The notes: a model not told the origin generated them from the letters alone. 32,538 bases of DNA from Clostridiales bacterium DTU033 (GCA_001513365.1 LFTH01000081.1:840-33377), one strand, 5' to 3'; numbered from the stretch's first letter, positions 8,908 through 19,810 are shown. Translations and numbers: made by a program.

Positions 8908-10248
8908 TTACCTCTTAAGCCTTTTTTCAAGCCCGGCCCTCTGGCTTTCAAATCCGGGCTTGCCGAGCAGCGCGAACATATTGCGCTTATAGCTTTCAAC
9001 TCCCGGCTGGTCAAAAGGATTGACGCCGAGCATGTACCCCGAAATCGCGCACGCCTTTTCAAAGAAATATATCAGGTAACCAAGATTCCGCTCGTCCGCG
9101 GCAGGCATATTCAGCACGACATTCGGCACCCCGCCGTCGGTATGCGCCAGCACCGTGCCCTCGAAAGCCTTGCGGTTGACGTGGCTTAAGGTGTTGCCGG
9201 ACAGAAAATTCAGCCCGTCAATATCCTGCGGGTCGCGCCCCACCGCAATATCCTTCTGAGTATCGTCAACCAGCACCACCGTCTCAAACAGGATTTTTGT
9301 CCCGTTCTGTATATACTGGCCCAGTGAGTGAAGGTCGGTCGAAAAAATCGCCGACGCCGGGAAAATCCCTTTTCCGTTCTTGCCCTCGCTTTCGCCGAAC
9401 AGCTGTTTCCACCATTCGGCCATCAATAAAAACGAGGGCTCATAGCTGACCAGAAGCTCGACCGACCGCCCCTTCCGGTACAATATGTTCCGGATTGCCG
9501 CGTACAGGTAGCAGTCGTTTTTTGCAACGTCCGGCTCCAATAGACTCTTCTGCGCGAGCGCGGCGCCGCCCATCAGCGCGTCTATGTCGCAGCCCGCTAC
9601 CGCAATCGGCAGCAGCCCCACCGCGGTCAGCACCGAATACCGCCCGCCCACGTCGTCGGGGATTACAAAAGTCTGGTACCCCTCGCGGTCGGCTAGGCTT
9701 TTCAAGGTGCCGCGCTGCCTGTCAGTGGTTACGTAAATCCGCTTTCTCGCCTCGTCCAATCCCACGGTGCGCTCAAGGTACTCGCGGAAAATCCTGAACG
9801 CTATCGCAGGCTCGGTGGTCGTGCCGGATTTTGAAATCACGTTTATTGAAACCCTGCGCCCTTCGCAAAGCTCAAGTATTTCGGAAAGCGCGGACGGGCT
9901 TAAGCTGTTGCCGGCAAAATAAATGTCCGGAGTGTCTTTTTGTTTTAAATTATACAGCGGGGATTTTATAAACTCGATAACCGCGCGCGCCCCAAGATAC
10001 GAGCCGCCGATACCGATTACAACAAAAACGTCGGTATCCCGCTTAATCTTTTCGGCCGCGGCCTTAATGCGGGAAAATTCCCCCTTATCATAATTCAAAG
10101 GCAGCGTCAACCATCCAAGATATTCGCTGCCCATCCCTGTGCGAGCATGGAGCTGTTCGTGGGCCGCATAAACCAGCGGCTGCACGGCGTCAAGTTCATG
10201 CTGCTGTATAAAGTTTTCAAGATATCGCGCGTCCAAGCCGACAGGCAT
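8908..10248 (-). CDS. pgi: Glucose-6-phosphate isomerase
   Basis: [74 protein letters not shown]. Start set at [11 protein letters not shown] (the track ORF extends to 10353). Confidence 0.96.
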   Translation of the reverse strand: MPVGLDARYLENFIQQHELDAVQPLVYAAHEQLHARTGMGSEYLGWLTLPLNYDKGEFSRIKAAAEKIKRDTDVFVVIGIGGSYLGARAVIEFIKSPLYNLKQKDTPDIYFAGNSLSPSALSEILELCEGRRVSINVISKSGTTTEPAIAFRIFREYLERTVGLDEARKRIYVTTDRQRGTLKSLADREGYQTFVIPDDVGGRYSVLTAVGLLPIAVAGCDIDALMGGAALAQKSLLEPDVAKNDCYLYAAIRNILYRKGRSVELLVSYEPSFLLMAEWWKQLFGESEGKNGKGIFPASAIFSTDLHSLGQYIQNGTKILFETVVLVDDTQKDIAVGRDPQDIDGLNFLSGNTLSHVNRKAFEGTVLAHTDGGVPNVVLNMPAADERNLGYLIYFFEKACAISGYMLGVNPFDQPGVESYKRNMFALLGKPGFESQRAGLEKRLKR

Positions 10249-10278
10249 AAGTATTCCCCCTCTGGTCTTAGCACTTTT

Positions 10279-10307
10279 ATTGTACCGTATCTCACCCTCC
10301 TTTTCAA
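10279..10307 (-). promoter_or_regulatory. Putative sigma-A promoter for pgi
   Basis: Minus strand TTGAAA (plus 10302-10307) - 17 bp - TACAAT (plus 10279-10284). Confidence 0.6.
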
Positions 10308-10372
10308 CCACCCGGCGGCAATTTAAAAAAATATTTTTTATACTGATTTTCAAAACGCCCGGCCGACAAAAA

Positions 10373-10389
10373 GGGCTTTCCCCGCGCCC
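10373..10389 (-). terminator. Possible weak terminator downstream of the D,D-carboxypeptidase gene
   Basis: Minus strand GGGC-N9-GCCC followed by TTTTT. Short stem. Confidence 0.35.
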
Positions 10390-10416
10390 GTTTTTTTGGT
10401 TGCCGCGTTTTCCTTC

Positions 10417-11667
10417 TTACGAAATCAAAGCCACAAAAATTCGCGCGAACGCCTGCAGTATCCCAAGCCGCGGGACGGCCGCGGCGGCGTAAACGTCGTA
10501 TTTCGCGGCGGTGCTGCCTTCAATGGTCAGCACCAGCTCGCCGATAACCTGCCCTTTATAGACCGGCGCCTCCAAATCCTTCGCGAGCACCAGCTCCTGC
10601 GCGATACTCTTATCCTGCCCCTTTTTGATGAGCAGCGGGGGCAAATCGTCCATCACCGCGCCCACGCTGTTTTTTACTCCGCGCAGCACCCTGACCGGCT
10701 TCAGCGCGCCCTCCTCAACCTTCGGGGCATACACCGCGTAATTCGCGAACCCGTAATCCAGCATTTTGCGCGCGCCCCCGAACCTCTCGTCCGAGGTTTT
10801 GCAGCCGAGGATTACCGCGGCAAGCCCCATCCCGTTCCGCTCGGCGGTAGCGGCAAGGCTGTGCCCCGCCTTGCTTGTGGTGCCGGTCTTAAGCCCGGTG
10901 GTACCGGGGTAAAACCTGACCAGCCGGTTGGTGTTGACAAGCTGGGATTCCCCCTTGCGCAGGGTGTCCATCCAGATGGTGGTGTACTCCACAATCTTTT
11001 TGTGCTTTAACAGCTCGCGCGACATCAGCGCGATGTCGTACGCGGTGGAATACGCGGTGTCATCAAGTCCGGTGCAGTCTTTGAACAGGGTGTTGTTCAT
11101 GCCGAGAGCGGCGGCGCGCTGGTTCATTTTCTGGACAAAGCTCTCCTCCGAGCCGCTGACACACTCGGCCATCATCACACAGGCGTCGTTTGCCGAAACA
11201 ACCGCGATTGCCTTTACAAGGTCGCTGACCGACATGATTTCGCCCGGCTCCAGCCAGATTTGCGAGCCGCCCATCGAGGCGGCGTAGGGCGAGCATGTCA
11301 GGTTGTCGCTCAGCGCAATCCGCCCGTCCTCAACCGCTTCCATTATCAAAAGCAGGGTCATAATCTTTGTAACCGACGCAATCGGCAGCTTTTCATGCGG
11401 GTTCTTTTCAAAAAGCACCTGCCCGCTTGAAAGCTCCATCAGCAACGCCGATTTCCCCCCCACATCAAGGGTTTTTGTGTCTGCGGGCAGATCCGTACCG
11501 CCCTGCGCCCACCCCGGTATCTCGCCGCTAAGCAGGGTCTCTGCCGTTTCTCCGGATTCAATATCCGTTATGATTTTCCCCTTTGCGGTAGCCGCGGCCG
11601 CGGGCGCCGCAAGAATAAAAACGGCGGCGCCTGCCGCAGCCGCCAGAATTCTCCCCCACAGCTTCAT
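10417..11667 (-). CDS. D-alanyl-D-alanine carboxypeptidase (DacF/PBP5 family)
   Basis: Signal peptide MKLWGRILAAAAGAAVFILAAPAAAATA; SxxK (ASVTKIM), SAN (VVSANDACVMM), KTG (LKTGTTSKAGHSLA). Start at ATG 11667; the track ORF begins at an upstream GTG, 11676. Confidence 0.93.
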   Translation of the reverse strand: MKLWGRILAAAAGAAVFILAAPAAAATAKGKIITDIESGETAETLLSGEIPGWAQGGTDLPADTKTLDVGGKSALLMELSSGQVLFEKNPHEKLPIASVTKIMTLLLIMEAVEDGRIALSDNLTCSPYAASMGGSQIWLEPGEIMSVSDLVKAIAVVSANDACVMMAECVSGSEESFVQKMNQRAAALGMNNTLFKDCTGLDDTAYSTAYDIALMSRELLKHKKIVEYTTIWMDTLRKGESQLVNTNRLVRFYPGTTGLKTGTTSKAGHSLAATAERNGMGLAAVILGCKTSDERFGGARKMLDYGFANYAVYAPKVEEGALKPVRVLRGVKNSVGAVMDDLPPLLIKKGQDKSIAQELVLAKDLEAPVYKGQVIGELVLTIEGSTAAKYDVYAAAAVPRLGILQAFARIFVALIS

Positions 11668-11829
11668 CCCCAGCACCTCCCTAATCTAGTACGAATATAT
11701 GCGCAGGGAGGCCAAATTAGTATGCCGATGCCGCAATTTTGTCTGTTAAGATACATATATGCGCCGATGTTGATTAAAAAGGCTAAATTTTATTTCAAAA
11801 ATGACGATTATTTTTACATTTAGTATCAT

Positions 11830-11859
11830 ATGACTTTTATACAAATGTATGATATAATA
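11830..11859 (+). promoter_or_regulatory. Putative sigma-A promoter for the PilZ gene
   Basis: ATGACT (11830-11835) - 18 bp - exact TATAAT (11854-11859). Confidence 0.5.
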
Positions 11860-11903
11860 GCTTTGACTGTTTAATTAATTGAAGTGTTTTGTTTTCCTTC
11901 TTT

Positions 11904-11950
11904 TTGCAAGGCAAGCTTACCGGAAAGGCTATATTTTTTTGCCTTCGCAA
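11904..11950 (+). promoter_or_regulatory. Strong hairpin in the 5' leader of the PilZ gene
   Basis: TTGC+AAGGCAA (11904-11914) pairs with TTGCCTT+GCAA (11939-11950) with one bulged C: 11 bp stem, 24-nt loop containing aagcttaccggaaaggct. No T tract follows, so not a simple terminator. Confidence 0.5.
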
Positions 11951-11979
11951 TTCCAAAAATGCAGAAAGGATGGAACTAA

Positions 11980-12627
11980 ATGGATTTTTCAAACAAGTTC
12001 CATAAAACAGATATCTGCGACTATGAGGGCAATCTTCTGGCGAGCGGGTATTTGTGGAATGATAACGGCGATTATATAGAGATAAGAGGCAAGAACCTCC
12101 CTTTGCTGCAGGAAGGGGAAAAGCTGAGAATAATTGCCCACCACCGCAACGCCAGAGCCGAAATCTTCAATACGTTCGTATACGTCAGCAGGGAAAACTA
12201 TCTGAGCCTTTATGTGGTCAGCAAAACCATTGACTCAAACCAGCGGAAGTTTTACAGGATTAAAACCAATATCCGCACATCGCTTGAATATGAAATCAAA
12301 AACCGCGAGGAAATAAGGCTTGAGCGGCCGATTGACGTCTGTATTCTGGATTTGAGCCTCGGCGGTATCAGAATGGGCTCAAAAGCGGCTCTGGAGATGA
12401 ACGGCTGGTATAAAATCAACGTCTTGCTCGGCAAGGACGCCACGGAATTCACTGTGAAGATAATCAGAAGGATGGATTCCGAAGTCTGGGGGAATGAATA
12501 CGGCTGCGTCATCAAGGAGATTACGCGGGAAAGCGAGCAGAAAATCTGCCGGTACATTTTCGACAGGGAACGGCAGCGGAAAGCGAAAATAAACAGCATA
12601 TTGAAAAAGTCAATATTCATCCAGTAG
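11980..12627 (+). CDS. PilZ domain protein (YcgR-like), putative c-di-GMP receptor
   Basis: RKFYRIKTNIR (RxxxR) and CILDLSLGGIRM (D/NxSxxG) PilZ motifs after an N-terminal YcgR-like beta domain; RBS agaaagga upstream of ATG 11980. Confidence 0.85.
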   Translation: MDFSNKFHKTDICDYEGNLLASGYLWNDNGDYIEIRGKNLPLLQEGEKLRIIAHHRNARAEIFNTFVYVSRENYLSLYVVSKTIDSNQRKFYRIKTNIRTSLEYEIKNREEIRLERPIDVCILDLSLGGIRMGSKAALEMNGWYKINVLLGKDATEFTVKIIRRMDSEVWGNEYGCVIKEITRESEQKICRYIFDRERQRKAKINSILKKSIFIQ

Positions 12628-12645
12628 CGGCCGGCGGCAAAAAGC

Positions 12646-12690
12646 AAGGGCTGGGAATCAGGGAAACGCAACCCCCGACTCCCAGCCCTT
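12646..12690 (-). terminator. Terminator between the convergent pilZ and DUF975 genes
   Basis: 11-bp stem aagggctggga/tcccagccctt; T-rich on the minus side (GCTTTTTGCC). Confidence 0.65.
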
Positions 12691-12701
12691 AAGTTTGGCG
12701 T

Positions 12702-13511
12702 TTAATATCCATATTGAGCCGGTATCATTCCGAAATCCTCAGGGCGCACTGCGCCCCGCTGAAATGCGTTGAATTTCAGGGTATCATATATCCCGGCATG
12801 GGCGGTGGAATAATAGGGGTTTACATAGGCTATCCCCAAAACCCCGCAGGTTACGGCCGCAGCCAGCGACCAGCCCCAAAAGCTCAAATCAAACACAAAC
12901 AGTTCGGCCTTGTACCCGTATGTAATCCGCCGGCTGAGCTCCAGCGCCCTGGACGCGGGCAAATGCGGGTACTCGCAGATGATGTAATCGGCCATGCTGT
13001 ACGCGTAGCCCATCACAATCCCCGGTATTATGAACAGCAGGGACCACAAAAACACGTAAACACCCTTAAGCAGCCCCGTGGTAACAAAAGAGGAATAATA
13101 CGAGCTAAAACCCGCGAAAACATCGCTTACAGGCGGGCTTTCCCCTCGCCAGTACCGCAAAAACCAGCCCTTTGAGCCGATGGTTATCACATTCCCGACA
13201 AGAATATAGTACAAAGCCGCCAGTGCCCCGATAATGAGAACGGCAAAGGATACAAGCGGATAATTAAAGAACTTCCCCGGACCGAAATAGGCCTGCCCGT
13301 CTTCAAACTCCACCGAAAAACCAGTTACCGTCCCCGTCCGGCCGGAGCCGAGTAACAACGCGATGACGGCCGCCGCAATCGCAATCCCCATCCTGCCCGA
13401 CATACGCTGTTTCGCAGACGCCTTTAAATACTGACGGTTAAACAAAACAAACCCTCCCCACGCAAATACATCCGCCGCCCTCCGGCGGGTACCGTTTTTG
13501 ACCGGCCGCAA
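12702..13511 (-). CDS. DUF975 family integral membrane protein
   Basis: FLWSLLFIIPGIVMGYAYSMADYIICEYPHLPASRALELSRRITYGYKAELFVFDLSFWGW is characteristic; several TM helices. Start codon uncertain. Confidence 0.82.
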   Translation of the reverse strand: MRPVKNGTRRRAADVFAWGGFVLFNRQYLKASAKQRMSGRMGIAIAAAVIALLLGSGRTGTVTGFSVEFEDGQAYFGPGKFFNYPLVSFAVLIIGALAALYYILVGNVITIGSKGWFLRYWRGESPPVSDVFAGFSSYYSSFVTTGLLKGVYVFLWSLLFIIPGIVMGYAYSMADYIICEYPHLPASRALELSRRITYGYKAELFVFDLSFWGWSLAAAVTCGVLGIAYVNPYYSTAHAGIYDTLKFNAFQRGAVRPEDFGMIPAQYGY

Positions 13512-13735
13512 CCGGACTGTTTTCTCTTTGATTAATATTCCCGCTGACAGGCGAATATCCCTGAAAACGCCTGCCCGTCAGCTTACATTATACCTTATAT
13601 GCCGGCTGATTGCACCATATTTTTTCAGGCTTTTCCTTTTTACGCAAAAAAACGCCCGCTCCCCGGCGGCCGCGGCTTTTTTTGCGGCAAAGGCGCAAAC
13701 GCCGTCTGTTACAACCCGCAAAACCCAAACAAAAA

Positions 13736-13768
13736 ACGGGAATCCGGCAATTAATGCCGGGTTCCCGT
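13736..13768 (-). terminator. Terminator downstream of the CotF-like genes
   Basis: acgggaa-t-ccggca / tgccgg-g-ttcccgt stem; minus strand continues TTTTTTGTTT. Confidence 0.7.
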
Positions 13769-13806
13769 CAGCGGCAATCCGCCCGAACTGACCGGGCGGA
13801 AATTTA

Positions 13807-14055
13807 TCATCCCTGCAGTTCGGTTTTGACCTGCTGTATATCCTTGTCGGCCGCCATCATCGCCGGTTTGTAAAAGCCCTTGGCCTCGGCGAATTTGAAC
13901 AGCTCGTACTGGGTGGTCTCGCAATTGTCCCTGATTTGCTGGAGAGTTGCCCTGACCTGCGGGTTGGCGCATTCCGAGATGGCGGTCGCATAGGTGGTCA
14001 GGCTGCTTTTCATCATTGAAAGCGCGTCGTTTATCATTGTCTTGTCCTGCAGCAT
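13807..14055 (-). CDS. Spore coat protein, CotF-like
   Basis: MLQDKTMINDALSMMKSSLTTYATAISECANPQVRATLQQIRDNCETTQYELFKFAEAKGFYKPAMMA; typical CotF-family helical pattern. Confidence 0.8.
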   Translation of the reverse strand: MLQDKTMINDALSMMKSSLTTYATAISECANPQVRATLQQIRDNCETTQYELFKFAEAKGFYKPAMMAADKDIQQVKTELQG

Positions 14056-14067
14056 TCAAAATCCCCC

Positions 14068-14253
14068 TCACTTTAAAAAGTTCATCAGCTGTTGCTTGGT
14101 TTCCTGCGCGTCCTGAGCCGACTGCTCAAAAAAATCCCGCACCTGCGTATCCATTGCCTGTTTGGCGTATGCCTGAAACTTCTGGCTCACCATCTCGTGC
14201 GAGCCTATAATCTGGCGGAGGTTTTGCAGTTCCATCTGGTTGAGCTGGGCCAT
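14068..14253 (-). CDS. Small CotF/spore-coat-like protein
   Basis: MAQLNQMELQNLRQIIGSHEMVSQKFQAYAKQAMDTQVRDFFEQSAQDAQETKQQLMNFLK; 61 aa, tandem with the downstream CotF-like gene. Confidence 0.72.
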   Translation of the reverse strand: MAQLNQMELQNLRQIIGSHEMVSQKFQAYAKQAMDTQVRDFFEQSAQDAQETKQQLMNFLK

Positions 14254-14403
14254 TTTTATCTAAACTCCTTTCAGGATTTTACATGTATTATCTGTTTTTC
14301 CCGCCCTAATATTCAACGGTCTGAAAATTTTTGTCCTGCCCCGCTTTTGCCGCGCGGTCATAACTCCGGCGTTTGAGAAAACTCCGCGCGGCGGATAAAA
14401 AAA

Positions 14404-14427
14404 CAGGGGCCGTCCTTCCTGCCCCTG
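14404..14427 (-). terminator. Terminator downstream of the thioesterase gene
   Basis: caggggc-N10-gcccctg; minus strand continues TTTTTTTAT. Confidence 0.7.
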
Positions 14428-14504
14428 CTTTGTTGTCGGTTTTTAGGTTTACTGTTAGTATAATTTATTTTATATAATACAAATAATCAAGCATTCGGGT
14501 GGAA

Positions 14505-15263
14505 TTAGGTTCCGCCGGCGGCGAATTTAAGGCAGGCCTCAAAACAGCGGCCCCTCCGGTGTTCGCCGGACACCCACAGCCGTTTTGAGGTTTGGTCAAA
14601 CCCGGTTCTGAGAGCGATTTTTTCCCCTTCAAAGGCTTCGCTGACAAACGCGATGCAAAACTCCGATATCTCATAGCCCCTGACAAAAGCGGGTATCACG
14701 TCCGCGATGATGTCCGCGTAGACCGCATTGTTCAAATGCCCGTTGTAGTCAATATCCGACCAGCGTATTTCACGAACTCCCGTTTCTGTCAGGTTGTCCG
14801 GCAGCGCTATCTTCTCCGGGTCGGGGCAGCCGTTCAGCCTGTCCGGCTGTTCGGTAACCGCAAAACGCGAAAACTCTCTGGGTCTTAGGATTTTATGGGT
14901 TTTGGGGTCAACCAAAGCAAAAGACGAAACGCTTTGAATTAGGGGCGCGCCCGCGCTGTCCGAAAAAACATAACAGCGGAAAAACTGCGCGCCTTTTGAG
15001 TTCCTGTGCCAGGTCGTAAGCGAGATTTGTTCGTTCAGCCGCGGGGCGCGGCGGATTATGCTCCTTGTTCTGGTGATTACGAATGACAGCCCGTTTTTTC
15101 GTAGCTCCTCGTACCCCAGCCCGCCGCCGCCGAAATGCAGTTCCCCGACTTCCTGCTGCAGCCTGAGCTGGCCGGACAGCTTTAATCTCTTGTCCTGCCC
15201 GACGTCAAACGAGGATATTTTTATATTCCATCTGTAATCAGGCGGTATTTCATGCCGGCTCAT
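14505..15263 (-). CDS. Acyl-ACP thioesterase (FatA/FatB-like)
   Basis: Two hotdog halves: LQEVGELHFGGGGLGYEELRKNGLSFVITRTRSIIRRAPRLNEQISLTTWHRNSKGAQFFRCY and REIRWSDIDYNGHLNNAVYADI. Confidence 0.85.
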   Translation of the reverse strand: MSRHEIPPDYRWNIKISSFDVGQDKRLKLSGQLRLQQEVGELHFGGGGLGYEELRKNGLSFVITRTRSIIRRAPRLNEQISLTTWHRNSKGAQFFRCYVFSDSAGAPLIQSVSSFALVDPKTHKILRPREFSRFAVTEQPDRLNGCPDPEKIALPDNLTETGVREIRWSDIDYNGHLNNAVYADIIADVIPAFVRGYEISEFCIAFVSEAFEGEKIALRTGFDQTSKRLWVSGEHRRGRCFEACLKFAAGGT

Positions 15264-15304
15264 AATCTACTCCAAGTATAATATATTGTCGTTTATCCGG
15301 ATGG

Positions 15305-15772
15305 TTAAATCCTTTTGCAGACGTCCACCCATTTTTTTATCCCTGCGTATTCATTCAATTCGGACGGGGTGAGCCGGATTGCCGAATTGTTGCTGCCGCA
15401 CGCGGGGAAAACGGTTTCGTATCTTTGCAGCGAGACGTCCGCGTAAACCTCAATCCCGTCGGGCAGCGCGAACGGGCAGACCCCGCCGACTGCGTATCCG
15501 GTCAGCCTTATGACCTCGTCCGGCGGCAACATGGACGGCCTGAACCCGAACTCCGCTTTAAACTTTGAATTGTCTACCTTGACGTCCCCCGCCGCGACCA
15601 GCAGGATACAGCCGTCCCCTTTTTTAAAGCTCAGGGTCTTTGCAATCCGCGCGGGTTCCACCCCCAGCGCCTGTGCCGCAAGCTCCACAGTCGCGCTTGA
15701 GCAGTCAAATTCCAAAACATCCTTACCCTTGCCCCATCGGTCAAGGTATTTTTTCACGGTTTCAACCGACAT
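15305..15772 (-). CDS. YbaK/EbsC-type aminoacyl-tRNA deacylase
   Basis: AKTLSFKKGDGCILLVAAGDVKVDNSKFKAEFGFRP...GYAVGGVCPFALPDGIEVYADVSLQRYETVFPACGSNNSAIRLTPSEL. Confidence 0.9.
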   Translation of the reverse strand: MSVETVKKYLDRWGKGKDVLEFDCSSATVELAAQALGVEPARIAKTLSFKKGDGCILLVAAGDVKVDNSKFKAEFGFRPSMLPPDEVIRLTGYAVGGVCPFALPDGIEVYADVSLQRYETVFPACGSNNSAIRLTPSELNEYAGIKKWVDVCKRI

Positions 15773-15835
15773 CCTCGCATACCCTTTCCAAAATGCTGAT
15801 TTTTGTTTTTTTGGGTCCGCGCCGCCTGTTTCTCT

Positions 15836-17988
<2,153 letters not shown>

Positions 17989-18000
17989 TCCTGCCCCCTC

Positions 18001-18780
18001 CTATCCGCTTTGATTATTCGCTATCAGCTCGTCCGCCAGACAGTCGTATGCCTCGGCCCCGCGCGAGCCCGGCTCGTAATAGTTTATCGGTTTGCCGAAA
18101 CTCGGAGCCTCCGACAGCCTGACGCTTCTGGGGATGGCGGTTGAAAACACCTTGCGCGGGAAAAACCTCTTTACCTCCGCCGCCACCTGCTGGGTCAGGT
18201 TCAGCCTGCCGTCAAACATGGTCAGCAGAACCCCTTCAAGCTCAAGTTCGGGGTTATACAGCCTTTTCACCTGCCTGACGGTGGACATCAACTGCGACAG
18301 CCCCTCCAGCGCATAGTATTCGCACTGGATTGGCACAATCAGGGTGTCGGCGGCGCACAGGGCGTTTAAGGTCAGCAGACCGAGGGATGGCGGGCAGTCT
18401 ATCAGGATAAAGTCGAATTTGTCCCGCAGCGGCGCCAGCGTCGCGGTCAGCCTGCTTTCCCTGCGGTTTACATCCACCAGCTCTATTTCCGCGCCCGCCA
18501 GACGTATGCCGGACGGGATTATGTACACATTTTTAAACTCGGTATGATAAACGGCGCTTTCGGGCTGAGTATTCCTAATCAGCAGCTCGTAGGTGGATAC
18601 CATATTCCCGCGTTTGTCCACCCCCAGCCCGCTGGTCGCGTTGCCCTGCGGGTCTATATCCACGAGCAGGCAGCGCTTCCCCTTTGCTCCCAGCGCCGCC
18701 GCGAGGTTCACGGTGGTGGTCGTCTTGCCGACTCCTCCCTTTTGGTTTGCGACTGCTATGATTTTTCCCAAAAATTTCAC
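18001..18780 (-). CDS. parA: Chromosome partitioning ATPase ParA (Soj)
   Basis: IAVANQKGGVGKTTTTVNLAAAL deviant Walker A, DPQGNATSGLG, LIDCPPSLGLLTLNAL. Confidence 0.97.
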   Translation of the reverse strand: MKFLGKIIAVANQKGGVGKTTTTVNLAAALGAKGKRCLLVDIDPQGNATSGLGVDKRGNMVSTYELLIRNTQPESAVYHTEFKNVYIIPSGIRLAGAEIELVDVNRRESRLTATLAPLRDKFDFILIDCPPSLGLLTLNALCAADTLIVPIQCEYYALEGLSQLMSTVRQVKRLYNPELELEGVLLTMFDGRLNLTQQVAAEVKRFFPRKVFSTAIPRSVRLSEAPSFGKPINYYEPGSRGAEAYDCLADELIANNQSG

Positions 18781-18831
18781 CTTCTATCCCGACAGCCGGT
18801 CTTCCATTTTCACCCGGCAGCACTTTGAAGT

Positions 18832-18837
18832 ATTATA
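18832..18837 (-). promoter_or_regulatory. Putative extended -10 promoter element for parA-parB
   Basis: Minus strand TGTGATATAAT: TGN-TATAAT extended -10, about 50 bp upstream of the parA start. -35 is weak. Confidence 0.5.
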
Positions 18838-18896
18838 TCACAATGCCGCTGTTTTAGAAAGTGCAGAGCTCGACATATTTTCGGGATTTTTTCCGG

Positions 18897-18912
18897 TGTT
18901 TCATGTGAAACA
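18897..18912. promoter_or_regulatory. parS-like centromere site
   Basis: TGTTTCATGTGAAACA, 15/16 match to parS consensus TGTTTCACGTGAAACA, with perfect TGTTTCA/TGAAACA arms; between the noc and parA genes. Confidence 0.9.
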
Positions 18913-18915
18913 TTT

Positions 18916-18944
18916 AAAAAAGCCCCCCGAAAGGAAGGCTTTTT
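18916..18944 (-). terminator. Terminator downstream of the noc-like gene
   Basis: aaaaagcc...ggcttttt hairpin with T tract on the minus strand. Confidence 0.65.
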
Positions 18945-18967
18945 CTTAAAACCACGCTGCGCGGCGT

Positions 18968-19810
18968 TTATGCGGTGCAGCTTTTCGCAGGTCTTACGCT
19001 TTTTTTGTTTTTGGGAATTCGGACTAGATACTCTATGTATTCCTCGGTCTCGATTTTTTCGGCGCTCGCCTCGATACCGGAGCGGCGCATTGTGTCTATC
19101 GCGTTGTTCACGGTGTTCAAAAACAGCCTCACGTCTCTGACCAGCGGGGTTGGTCGGCGGCGCTTTTCTTTCGGCTTTGCCTCCTCAAGCATTTCCTCAA
19201 TCAGCCGCTCGCTCTGCTCCACGTTCAGCCCGCGCCGCACAATCCTCATAAGCGCCGTTTTTCTCTGCTCACCCTCCAGCCTGAGCAGCGCCCTCGCGTG
19301 CCTTTCGGTCAGTCCTTCGCTGATGATTGTCCCGCGCTCCTCCTCGGTCAGCCGCAAAATCCTGAGCCTGTTCGCGACTGTGGACTGCGCGCAGCCCAAC
19401 TGATGCGCGGCCTCTTCCTGAGTCAGCCCGTAGACCTCAATCAGCTTTTTAATCCCCTCGGCCTCTTCAAAGCAGTTCATGTCCTCACGCTGTAAGTTTT
19501 CAATCAGGGCGAGCAGCGCGGCGCGAGGGCCGTCCGCCTCAACTACCAGACAGGGCACTTCCCGCAGCCCCGCGATTTTTGCCGCGCGGAGCCGCCGCTC
19601 CCCCGCAATAAGAACCGGCCTGTCCTCATTGAAAGTTACCGTAATCGGGTGCAGCATGCCGTTTTCGCCTATGCTCTGCGCGAGCTCAATCAGTTTTTCA
19701 TAGCTGAACTCACGCCTGGGCTGGTCGGGGTTATGCAAAATCTCCCCGGTGGGTATCATCAGTATTTTGCCGCCGGCTTTATACCGCTCTTTCCTTTTTA
19801 AAATCTGCAT
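18968..19810 (-). CDS. noc: ParB-family nucleoid occlusion protein (Noc-like)
   Basis: ParB N-terminal domain, GERRLRAAK CTP-binding motif, HTH LTQEEAAHQLGCAQSTVANRLRILRL; syntenic position between rsmG and parA as for noc in Bacillus. Confidence 0.85.
   Translation of the reverse strand: MQILKRKERYKAGGKILMIPTGEILHNPDQPRREFSYEKLIELAQSIGENGMLHPITVTFNEDRPVLIAGERRLRAAKIAGLREVPCLVVEADGPRAALLALIENLQREDMNCFEEAEGIKKLIEVYGLTQEEAAHQLGCAQSTVANRLRILRLTEEERGTIISEGLTERHARALLRLEGEQRKTALMRIVRRGLNVEQSERLIEEMLEEAKPKEKRRRPTPLVRDVRLFLNTVNNAIDTMRRSGIEASAEKIETEEYIEYLVRIPKNKKSVRPAKSCTA

Noticed and set aside
11904-11950. Class I c-di-GMP (GEMM) riboswitch upstream of the PilZ gene
   Set aside because: Some resemblance (GGCAAGC, GGAAA loop), but the conserved GACGCAAAGC-type element is missing. 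Kept only as an unexplained hairpin.
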